Notes under the pieces: model-generated
The model's input: the letters and a program-made list of their open reading frames with translations, nothing else
Databases searched by the model: none
Told to the model about the DNA's origin: nothing
Made by a program: the position numbers and the translations under genes
In this document: piece after piece, positions 17,520 to 25,106 of the stretch
Position numbering within the stretch: position 1 is the stretch's first letter
How the letters are laid out: the number at the start of each line of letters is the position of its first letter
Assembly (NCBI GenBank): GCA_020444275.1
Contig: JAHLLG010000004.1
Span: 1 to 64,000, forward strand
DNA length: 64,000 nt
From: Bacteroidota bacterium
Lineage (GTDB): Bacteria; Bacteroidota; Bacteroidia; Bacteroidales; UBA12077
Reading direction: 5' to 3'

Positions 17520-18131
17520 GTGAAACAAAGCATACGAATATTTATAATCATTACTTTTTTGATGCCAATGAGCGAGTTTATAGTTGCTCAAGAAGATCGA
17601 AGTAATACAGATATATACAAAAGTAGAAAATGGTATTCACCAGATTATTTTAAATTACAGTATGCCGGAAACATTGGGTTTTTATCTATCGGATTAGGAT
17701 ATAATTGGTGGCGGGAAAAAGCCCAATCAACCTTCATCTATGGATACGTGCCAGAACATAAAGGTAATACGACAATTCATACCTTTTCAATTAAAAACGA
17801 TTTTAAATTATACTCATTTTATATTAACGACAAATATAATGTTCAACCTATCTTAGGGTTTTCAGTAAGTTTAGAACCCGGGCAAAATTCATATATGCGT
17901 GTTCCGGACCGATTCCCGGATGATTATTACGGACCAAATAGTTTTTATGCATGTATTAATTTGGGGTTAAAAACACATTTCAATTTTGATCCTCAACGTC
18001 ATTTTTCCGGAATTGATATTTATTTCGAATTCAACACCTTAGCCGATTACTTATACTATAATATTATAGCTCAAGAAGATCGCAGCGACAATATAGGTTC
18101 ACTTGCATTAGGGACAAATGTTTTTTTCTAG
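17520..18131 (+). CDS. Predicted outer-membrane beta-barrel protein, unknown function
   Basis: 203 residues from a GTG start 5 bp after the phosphoesterase stop. It has a signal peptide with cleavage near VAQE, then short alternating strands with many aromatic residues and a terminal Phe (LALGTNVFF), as in small outer-membrane barrels. The hexapeptide AQEDRS occurs twice, just after the signal peptide and near the C-terminus. No named family recognised. A terminator follows at 18176. By position it is the last gene of the TetR-linked operon. Confidence 0.7.
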   Translation: MKQSIRIFIIITFLMPMSEFIVAQEDRSNTDIYKSRKWYSPDYFKLQYAGNIGFLSIGLGYNWWREKAQSTFIYGYVPEHKGNTTIHTFSIKNDFKLYSFYINDKYNVQPILGFSVSLEPGQNSYMRVPDRFPDDYYGPNSFYACINLGLKTHFNFDPQRHFSGIDIYFEFNTLADYLYYNIIAQEDRSDNIGSLALGTNVFF

Positions 18132-18175
18132 GCCGTATGGCCATTCTATTCTTTTCAAAGCGGTTTAAAGTGGTT

Positions 18176-18202
18176 AGAGCGCCTGTGGTGGGCGCTCTTT
18201 TT
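18176..18202 (+). terminator. Rho-independent terminator after the TetR-linked operon
   Basis: An 8-bp GC-rich stem (AGAGCGCC / GGCGCTCT) with a 7-nt loop and T-tract on the plus strand; it ends at the stop of the convergent acyl-CoA synthetase. Confidence 0.8.
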
Positions 18203-19865
18203 ATATATCAGCTCCAGTATATAAAAATCGCTTAATACTTCTTTTGGGTGTTTTAGCAAACTCTTCGGGGTAAATCTTAATTTTCGATATTTGCATGTAT
18301 TTAGCTAATGTAAGGTTCAACTCTTTTTTTGTTTCTTCCATGATGTCTAACAGCCCTGCCTCGCTGATTTTTTCCTGATCTACCAGTTCTAAATCAGGAT
18401 ATACCAAAGCAATCAGCTTTCCTTCTTTTTCAACCACAACGGATTCTTGCACATAGGCCATGTTATTCAATTTAGCCTCAATTTCTTCGGGATAAATATT
18501 TTCACCCGAAGGTCCTAAAATCATACTTTTGTTACGACCCTTAATGAAAACAAAATTTTCCTTGTCGATAACACCCAAATCTCCTGTGTGCAACCAACCG
18601 TCTTTGTCTATGGCTTGCTCAGTTGCCTCTACATTTTTGTAATAACCATACATTACATTTTCGCCACGAACAAGAATTTCTCCAACTTCGCTGTAAGGAT
18701 CGTTGGAGTCAATTTTTATTTCTAATGTATCAACCAGTTTACCCGATGATGTATATTTAGTTTTATCCCAATTTGCATAACTAATTAAAGGTCCGCATTC
18801 TGTCATTCCGTATCCGACAGAATAGTTAAACTTAATTTTGTTTAAGAAACTCTCAACATCATTATTTAACGCAGCACCACCCAAAACAACTTCTTTAAAG
18901 TTTCCGCCAAAAACTTCGTTCAGTTTATTTCTTATTTTACCATAAATCGCTTTGTCGATAAGCGGAACACTCATTAATAGCTGCATTGATTTCTTATCCA
19001 AAAGGGGTAAGATTTGCTTTTTGTAAATCTTTTCAATAATTAAAGGAACAGTAATAATGATTGCCGGCTTAACTTCCTGAAAAGCCTGAATAATAATTTT
19101 AGGCGATGGAGTGCGAGTTAAAAAATGTATGTGGCATCCAATGGTAAAAGGCCATAAAAATTCAAATGCACAACCGTAAGTATGAGCCAGTGGTAAGAAA
19201 GAAACAATGCTATCTCCTGGGTTTAAAGGCATGTTTCGGTGAGCAAAACGAATATTTGCAGCAAGACTGTTTAATGGCAATACAACCCCTTTGGAAAAAC
19301 CAGTTGTTCCTGACGTATAATTCAGAACTCCAACTTCTTCGTTTGAAATTTCGTCGAAAGTTAATTTATCTGCTGTAATTCCACCAGGATAGAAATCTGC
19401 ATATAAGTCGTTCAATTTATCATAAATCGCTTTAACATTTTCTTTATTACCTTCAATAAGAATCCTGAAATCTGTTAAAGAAAAAATGGCCCGTAAGTTG
19501 GGCATGCTTTTTTCGTCAAGGTTTTCCCAGATTGGATCACCGGTAAATAATACTACTGAATCGGAGTGATTTACAATATGGTGAACATCGTTGGGGTGAA
19601 AATCAGGTAGAATTGGTACAACCGTTGCTCCATACGTAACGATAGCAAGGTAGGTTACTGCCCAGTATGCTGAGTTTTTTCCTATTAAAGCTATTTTATC
19701 GCCTTTTTTCACATTACATTCTTCGAACATAATGTGCATTTTAGCAATTTTTCTTGCTACATCACTGTACTTATAACTTTCTCCCTGATAATCTGTTAAA
19801 GCCTGAAGGTCCCAGTTTTTTTTCAGGCTGTTTTCTATATATTTTATAAAATTTTCCGGTATCAT
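18201..19865 (-). CDS. AMP-binding acyl-CoA synthetase (long-chain fatty acid-CoA ligase-like)
   Basis: About 554 residues of the ANL superfamily. The ATP/AMP loop is LNYTSGTTGFSKGVV. Motif A5 is YGMTECGPLI, the hinge/adenylate motif HTGDLGVID, and the catalytic lysine region GRNKSMILGPSGENIYPEEIE. The closest recognisable group is long-chain acyl-CoA synthetases. It activates a carboxylic acid to acyl-AMP, then to a thioester. Start chosen at ATG 19865 (MIPENFIKYI); the longer frame to 19925 adds a hydrophobic 20-residue extension not expected for the family. It converges on the ACP-like/phosphoesterase operon, separated only by that operon's terminator. Confidence 0.88.
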   Translation of the reverse strand: MIPENFIKYIENSLKKNWDLQALTDYQGESYKYSDVARKIAKMHIMFEECNVKKGDKIALIGKNSAYWAVTYLAIVTYGATVVPILPDFHPNDVHHIVNHSDSVVLFTGDPIWENLDEKSMPNLRAIFSLTDFRILIEGNKENVKAIYDKLNDLYADFYPGGITADKLTFDEISNEEVGVLNYTSGTTGFSKGVVLPLNSLAANIRFAHRNMPLNPGDSIVSFLPLAHTYGCAFEFLWPFTIGCHIHFLTRTPSPKIIIQAFQEVKPAIIITVPLIIEKIYKKQILPLLDKKSMQLLMSVPLIDKAIYGKIRNKLNEVFGGNFKEVVLGGAALNNDVESFLNKIKFNYSVGYGMTECGPLISYANWDKTKYTSSGKLVDTLEIKIDSNDPYSEVGEILVRGENVMYGYYKNVEATEQAIDKDGWLHTGDLGVIDKENFVFIKGRNKSMILGPSGENIYPEEIEAKLNNMAYVQESVVVEKEGKLIALVYPDLELVDQEKISEAGLLDIMEETKKELNLTLAKYMQISKIKIYPEEFAKTPKRSIKRFLYTGADI

Positions 19866-20033
19866 TTTGTAAAATTTTAGAAAAATGCCAAACGTAAACT
19901 TACACAATATAAAGCGGATAATCAAATATAACCTGTCAGTAATAAATAATTAAAACAAAAGAACTGACACTGATGTTATATGTTTATTTAAAGTAAAAAT
20001 TACTAAGAAAGTAAATTAGTGAACAATATTTTA

Positions 20034-20041
20034 TAATTTTG
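20034..20041 (+). promoter_or_regulatory. Candidate -7 element (TAATTTTG) of cysH
   Basis: An exact TAnnTTTG match. It overlaps the in-frame TTG at 20039, which argues that this TTG is not the start codon and that translation begins at an ATG at 20069 or 20072. Confidence 0.5.
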
Positions 20042-20068
20042 AGCACTCAAAAAACGATAATAAAAGGG

Positions 20069-20791
20069 ATGATGGATAAAGTAGAACAAGCTAAGGAATT
20101 AACAGATCGTTTAAAAGATAAATCACCACAGGAAGTATTAAGTTATTTTATTGATAAATGTGATCAAAAGGTGGGTTTTGCATCTAGCCTGGGAGCCGAA
20201 GACCAGGTTTTAACCGATATGATCTGTAAAATAAATAAAAATGTTAATATTTTTACATTAGATACAGGTCGACTGTTTCCTGAAACATATGATCTCATTG
20301 CAAAAACAAGCGATTTTTACGATAAAAAAATAAAGGTATACTTTCCTGATCATAAGAAGGTAGAGAAGATGGTTGAGGAACTTGGGATTAATCATTTTTA
20401 TAAAAGTGTTGAGAATCGTGAACGATGCTGTTATTTGCGAAAAAAGGAACCATTAAAGCGAGCTTTTAAAGGATTAGAAGCCTGGATATGTGGCTTGCGT
20501 CGTGATCAATCCATCACGCGATTCAACAATAAATTGGTTGAATGGGATGATCAGCATGGCTTATTTAAAATAAATCCGTTAATTGATTGGAGCGAAGATC
20601 AGGTTTGGGATTACATTAAAGTGCATAATGTGCCTTATAACGAGTTGCACGACAAAGGTTTCCCAAGTATTGGTTGCCAACCATGTACACGAGCCATAAA
20701 ACCTGGAGAAGATGTTCGAGCCGGACGCTGGTGGTGGGAACAGCCAGAAAAACGAGAATGTGGATTACATAACAGGCCAACTAAGAAATGA
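20069..20791 (+). CDS. cysH: Phospho/adenylyl-sulfate reductase (assimilatory)
   Basis: About 240 residues, PAPS/APS reductase family of the PP-loop fold. Visible are FASSLGAEDQVL (nucleotide loop), TLDTGRLFPETYDL, GLRRDQSITR and the C-terminal RECGLH nucleophile cysteine motif. Two cysteine pairs (ERCCYLRKKE and GCQPCTRA) are those that hold a [4Fe-4S] cluster in APS-type enzymes. It reduces activated sulfate to sulfite. No cysD/N/C, cysI/J or sulfate transporter is in the window, so it is a lone gene here. Confidence 0.93.
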   Translation: MMDKVEQAKELTDRLKDKSPQEVLSYFIDKCDQKVGFASSLGAEDQVLTDMICKINKNVNIFTLDTGRLFPETYDLIAKTSDFYDKKIKVYFPDHKKVEKMVEELGINHFYKSVENRERCCYLRKKEPLKRAFKGLEAWICGLRRDQSITRFNNKLVEWDDQHGLFKINPLIDWSEDQVWDYIKVHNVPYNELHDKGFPSIGCQPCTRAIKPGEDVRAGRWWWEQPEKRECGLHNRPTKK

Positions 20792-20830
20792 GATTGAAAT
20801 TTTGACCTGAGAGTTAATATGTTCTTTCGA

Positions 20831-22057
20831 TTATTTGTTGAAAATTACCTTTTTAACTACATTATTTTTATTATCAAGATTTAGTGCAATGAAATAAAGG
20901 CCTTTGAAATCAGTGTTATAAAAACTAATATTGTTCAATCCGGCCATCTTAAATCCCTTATCTAAAACTTTTAGTTTTTTCCCGGTTAAATCATAGATAG
21001 CAATTTCTATATAACCACTTTTTTCCAATTCATAATCAATGGTAGCATAAGTTACAATAGGATTTGGATGTATATTAAAGTATATATCTTTTAATGATAT
21101 ATCGGATATTGATGTCGTTTCATCTTGCATATCATATTTCATCGTACCACCAATACTTATTTTTGTAACTTCTGCGCAATAGTCTACATCTATATTTTTT
21201 AAAAGGTCGGTTGGCTGATGATAGTTTGGATTTGCACTAAAATTTTCTTCTAGGTATACACATTTATAACCTCTATTGTAAAATGCACGATCAGCATATG
21301 GTCCTTCGTTTGAAGGCCAAAGATGCCGACTTAGGTTAGTATAAGTATCACATATGGATGCAATCATCATTGTTTCTGTTCCACAATTAGGGTAATTTGA
21401 AACATACAATGTTCTATTACCATCATTATAACCTATCATATCATTATGAATAACCAAATCTATAGTATCATTGTTAGCTTCGGCATTAGCAGCATGGATA
21501 TCATATCCACCTAAACCGTAATTCATTAATTCTTCTGCAGCAAAAGCAATTATTTCAATGGTATGTTCCGAAAAATAATTTATTTCTGAAAGCACACGTG
21601 CAGATTCCAGGCATGCGGCAATACCAGAGGCATCATCATCAGCACCTGGAGCAATATGATATGGATCTCCATATGAGAAGCTATCATAATGACCACAAAT
21701 GATTATTTTCTTATTTGTAGAACCCGGGATGGTTGCAACAACATTGTATTGTACAGTAGTGGTATCCAACCCCAAACTTTCTTTAACAGTATACGTTTCA
21801 AAAGTATCTATTCTTGTGCTATCTACACCAAGAGTTTTAAATTTGTTTTGCAGCCACTCAGCAATCTCCAGTCGATTCGGTGCAATCATATATCGTGTAC
21901 CATAATTTTCAAGATGCTGAATATAACTTTCTATACTATCTGAACTTACTAATTGTGTTGCAGTTAATATGTCATTGTTTTGTGCTTTGGAAGTTTGTAA
22001 TTCGAAAAGCGATACAATAATGGTTAAAAACAGTAATAAACGAAAAAAAGTATTCAT
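20831..22057 (-). CDS. Secreted M28 family zinc peptidase with T9SS type A signal
   Basis: 408 residues. Signal peptide to about residue 25 (SKAQN). Zinc/aminopeptidase motifs are H123 and D125 (CGHYDSF), D140-D142 (PGADDDASG), E174/E175 (AFAAEELMNYG), D in VIHNDMIGYNDG, and a late His in YHQPTD. So it is probably an active di-zinc aminopeptidase. The last 80 residues are a T9SS type A sorting domain (FNIHPNPIVTYATIDY, IYDLTGKKL, GLYFIAL, KKVIFNK). It is expected to be exported and attached to the surface or released. Confidence 0.92.
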   Translation of the reverse strand: MNTFFRLLLFLTIIVSLFELQTSKAQNNDILTATQLVSSDSIESYIQHLENYGTRYMIAPNRLEIAEWLQNKFKTLGVDSTRIDTFETYTVKESLGLDTTTVQYNVVATIPGSTNKKIIICGHYDSFSYGDPYHIAPGADDDASGIAACLESARVLSEINYFSEHTIEIIAFAAEELMNYGLGGYDIHAANAEANNDTIDLVIHNDMIGYNDGNRTLYVSNYPNCGTETMMIASICDTYTNLSRHLWPSNEGPYADRAFYNRGYKCVYLEENFSANPNYHQPTDLLKNIDVDYCAEVTKISIGGTMKYDMQDETTSISDISLKDIYFNIHPNPIVTYATIDYELEKSGYIEIAIYDLTGKKLKVLDKGFKMAGLNNISFYNTDFKGLYFIALNLDNKNNVVKKVIFNK

Positions 22058-22374
22058 AATGATGATATTTAATGTTTATTAAAAGTAATATATTTAAGGA
22101 TAATAACCGATTAAGTTCAGTATTGTATGTAATTTAATCAGTGAAATCAACGAATAAAGGTTTGAAATGAAGAATTTTTAAAAGTCGAGAAATTAATGAA
22201 ATATATTCATTTGATATAAATATTTGAACAATTAGTCTATAAATCTGGAATGATTTTTTTCTTAAGTTTTAAAAATGATAATTTTATTAATAAATAATCA
22301 CGTTATAGTATATTGTTATGTAAGAAACGAAATTAAATTTTGGAACCTTCTTTTGGAGAGTAAGTTCAGTACAT
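22058..22374. other. 317-bp intergenic region, A+T-rich
   Basis: A divergent spacer between the M28 peptidase and a small membrane-protein gene. It must hold both promoters, but I see no exact TAnnTTTG element, no operator palindrome and no RNA fold I would name. No credible ORF. Confidence 0.5.
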
Positions 22375-22851
22375 ATGATCACCTATTTTCTAATGGGAAT
22401 CATCGCATCAACCATATTGGGGTACAAAGAAATGTTTAGTACACCACCAATGTCTTATTTAATGAAACCTATTGATTCAACATGGGTAGCTGCAGGACCT
22501 ATTTTGCAGGTTCTTAGAGGTCTGGTATTTGCAATTGCTTTGTGGATAATTAAAGATAGCTTTCTTTTTAAAAATAGAGGATGGTTAAAACTATGGATAT
22601 TAGTGGTAAGTTTATCGATCTTATCTACTGCAGGTCCTACACCCGGATCCATTGAAGGTATAATATATACTAAAATACCAGTTCTTGATCAGCTTAAAGG
22701 ATATTTGGAAATATTACCTCAAACTTTTCTTTTTTCAGTTGGAATTTACTTTTGGTATAGAAATCCTAAAAGAACCTGGAATATATTATCTGCTGTGTTG
22801 GTTGTAATTATTTCAATGTTAAGTCTGTTGGGTATGTTAGCGTTAATATAA
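22375..22851 (+). CDS. Small polytopic membrane protein, unknown function
   Basis: 158 residues with four predicted membrane helices (about 1-17, 42-60, 75-92, 115-155 including a tandem end). No named family. Frame stays open upstream to 22324 and encodes a plausible further N-terminus (FGTFFWRVSSVH) that would complete the first helix, but no ATG, GTG or TTG lies in that frame. Hence either the helix is short or the true start codon is atypical. A bidirectional terminator follows. Confidence 0.6.
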   Translation: MITYFLMGIIASTILGYKEMFSTPPMSYLMKPIDSTWVAAGPILQVLRGLVFAIALWIIKDSFLFKNRGWLKLWILVVSLSILSTAGPTPGSIEGIIYTKIPVLDQLKGYLEILPQTFLFSVGIYFWYRNPKRTWNILSAVLVVIISMLSLLGMLALI

Positions 22852-22860
22852 GTAAACAAA

Positions 22861-22885
22861 AAAAGAGGCTTATGTAGCCTCTTTC
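22861..22885. terminator. Bidirectional terminator between convergent genes
   Basis: A 9-bp perfect stem (AAAGAGGCT / AGCCTCTTT) with a 5-nt loop, A-rich before and T-rich after. It serves the plus-strand membrane protein and the minus-strand coiled-coil gene. Confidence 0.75.
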
Positions 22886-22906
22886 TTAGTTAATTTCAAT
22901 AATATT

Positions 22907-23860
22907 TTAGAACAATCCACCTTCAACAATTTGGAATTGTGCATTGCCAATTTCGTTGCCATCAGCAAAAACATATACTTCGTATGTTCCTGGTATTAAG
23001 GCTCCATTGTTATCCCAGTATACAATAACATCTAAATTATCACCCATAAAATCGATTGGTCGTTTCGCTGAGTAAACGATCTCTTGCCCTTGATATTCAA
23101 AAAGATCATCTTCCGATTTTGCTAAAATATAATCATCTGGTCCGGCAATACGAATATAAACATCACGCTCGCCTTTTTCAGCCAATACATTTTCTTTAAT
23201 CTGGAAAGTAACTTTTATCTTTTCTATTTTATTGATCTTGTTATTTTCTTTTCCTCTTTTATTAATCGGTATTGCCTGTAAATTTTCTGTTCTTAATTCA
23301 CTAGCTAATTCAACTTTACCAGAAAGATCTTTGTTTTTCTCTTCCAATTCTTCTTTTGATTTAGTTACTTGTGCCATCTCATTTTTTACTTTGATATTTT
23401 CAGCAACTAATTCTTTATTCATTGTATTTAACGAATCAATTTGACGAACATAACTTTTAGCTACTTTTCGTAAAGTTGTTAACTCACTTTGTAATTGTTT
23501 AATTTTGGCATAGTTTGTTGCTTTAACAGTTTTTATTTCTGCCAAAAGATCATCAATTTTTTCTTTTTCTTCGTTTAGTTGAGCGTTTAGCGTATCATTA
23601 TCAGTCATTAGTTCATCATAATCATTACGTAAATTTAGTAAATGAGATTGTAATGAATCCTTTTCAGCAGTTAAAGCAGTTTCAATTTCTTGTGTAGTAC
23701 TGCGCTGATTAATGTATAATACGGTAACTACAGCTAATAGCGCAATTACTAAAATTAAAATAAACGTTAAAGCACTTTTGTTTTTTTGAGGTGGCACTGG
23801 TGCCTGATTATTTGTTTGTTGTTGATTTTCCTGATTTTGATTGTTTTTTTGCTCTTCCAT
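22907..23860 (-). CDS. Membrane-anchored coiled-coil protein, unknown function
   Basis: 317 residues. Residues 1-28 are Asn/Gln-rich (repeated NNQ/QQ), 30-50 form one membrane helix, 55-190 a long coiled coil rich in Leu, Glu, Lys and Asn, and 205-315 a beta-rich domain with segments like KVTFQIKENVLAEKG and LIPGTYEVYVFADGNEIG. Topology: short cytoplasmic N-terminus, with the coiled coil and beta domain in the periplasm. The plan is common among Bacteroidota proteins of unknown role; the domain suggests binding or tethering rather than catalysis. Confidence 0.75.
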   Translation of the reverse strand: MEEQKNNQNQENQQQTNNQAPVPPQKNKSALTFILILVIALLAVVTVLYINQRSTTQEIETALTAEKDSLQSHLLNLRNDYDELMTDNDTLNAQLNEEKEKIDDLLAEIKTVKATNYAKIKQLQSELTTLRKVAKSYVRQIDSLNTMNKELVAENIKVKNEMAQVTKSKEELEEKNKDLSGKVELASELRTENLQAIPINKRGKENNKINKIEKIKVTFQIKENVLAEKGERDVYIRIAGPDDYILAKSEDDLFEYQGQEIVYSAKRPIDFMGDNLDVIVYWDNNGALIPGTYEVYVFADGNEIGNAQFQIVEGGLF

Positions 23861-23966
23861 TTTATTTTTAGGTTAGAATTTTTATTTCAATGGGCAAATG
23901 TATGCTATATTTTCAATAAGTTCAATACTTTGAAGCTAATAACGAATAAAATTTTCGTTTATTATT

Positions 23967-25100
23967 TTATCCTTCCGATTGTAACTTTGATTGCAAATAA
24001 TAGTTGCCATTTACCACAATATCCGATTTAATAAGATTTTCACTAGGATTAATGAGTTCTACAAAAGCATCTTGTTTGGCTCCTCTTTCAATTTTAACAA
24101 GCTCAAATGAATTTTTATTTTGTATAAACACAAAATATACACCTTCGTACTCTACAATAGCTTCTTCAGGAATAGTGTACGATTCTCGTTCATTAAGGTA
24201 AATTGAAGCATTTATAAACATGCCCGGTTTTAATGATTTATTCTTGTTTTCTATTTTACTATGAACCATAGTAGATCGATCAGTATTATCTACAGTAATT
24301 CCAATGCGTTGTACGATAGCTTCATATTTGGTACCTTTCTTTAATGGCCCAAAAACAATCTTTTGACCTACATTAACTCGTGAAATATCCTTTTCAAATA
24401 CTTTAAAATGAAGATACAACGTTTTGTCATTTGCAATTTCATAAACAAAATTCTCCTGACCAACCAATTTGCCTTTATTGGTGTTAAGTTTTGATACTAC
24501 ACCACTAATTGGTGCAATCAATTTGAATTCATTCACAAAGTCACCTTTTTCAATTTGACTTGTGTTTACACCCAAGAGCTCTAATTGCGCTTTTAATGAT
24601 TTGTAAATAGCTTCACTAGCTAAAAAATCGGCTTTGGCTTTTTGCATTTTTTTAATGGAAGCAGCATTTTCAACGGTTAGTTCACCCTGGCGTTTATACT
24701 CCTCCTGATAATACTCAACCTGACTTTTTGCTTCCAAATATTGTTGTTGTAGCTTAATAAAATCAGGATGTTCTAGTATTGCCAGAATATCTCCTTTGGA
24801 TACCCAATCGCCTTCCAGATAATTTAAATCTTTAACAAAGCCACTTATTGATGGTGATATTGTGGCTATGTTTTCCGGCGGTATTTCAATACTACCAGTA
24901 CATTGTAATGTTTCAGATATATTTTGTTTGGTTGCTTTTCCTGTTTTTATCTGAGCAACCTCAATTTGCTCTGCAGTTAGGGTTATTATTCCTTTCGAGT
25001 CTTCTTGTTTAGCATCACCTGTGCTTATTTCTTCAGTTTGTTTTGAAGAGCAGGATAGGATAGCGAAAGATAATGCCAGATATATTATTTTTTTCATCAT
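23967..25100 (-). CDS. RND efflux periplasmic adaptor (CusB/CzcB-like)
   Basis: 377 residues. Lipoprotein signal (LAFAILSC type, Cys about 17) anchors it in the periplasm. It shows the membrane-fusion-protein order: barrel-sandwich half (ISGFVKDLNYLEGDWVSKGDILA), alpha-hairpin (about 125-190), second lipoyl half (FKLIAPISGVVSKLNTNKGKLV), beta-barrel (LKPGMFINASIYL) and a C-terminal membrane-proximal domain. It links the RND pump to the outer-membrane factor. It starts 6 bp after the pump gene and ends the operon. It resembles heavy-metal adaptors; the metal is not determined. Confidence 0.88.
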   Translation of the reverse strand: MMKKIIYLALSFAILSCSSKQTEEISTGDAKQEDSKGIITLTAEQIEVAQIKTGKATKQNISETLQCTGSIEIPPENIATISPSISGFVKDLNYLEGDWVSKGDILAILEHPDFIKLQQQYLEAKSQVEYYQEEYKRQGELTVENAASIKKMQKAKADFLASEAIYKSLKAQLELLGVNTSQIEKGDFVNEFKLIAPISGVVSKLNTNKGKLVGQENFVYEIANDKTLYLHFKVFEKDISRVNVGQKIVFGPLKKGTKYEAIVQRIGITVDNTDRSTMVHSKIENKNKSLKPGMFINASIYLNERESYTIPEEAIVEYEGVYFVFIQNKNSFELVKIERGAKQDAFVELINPSENLIKSDIVVNGNYYLQSKLQSEG

Positions 25101-25106
25101 ACGTAA

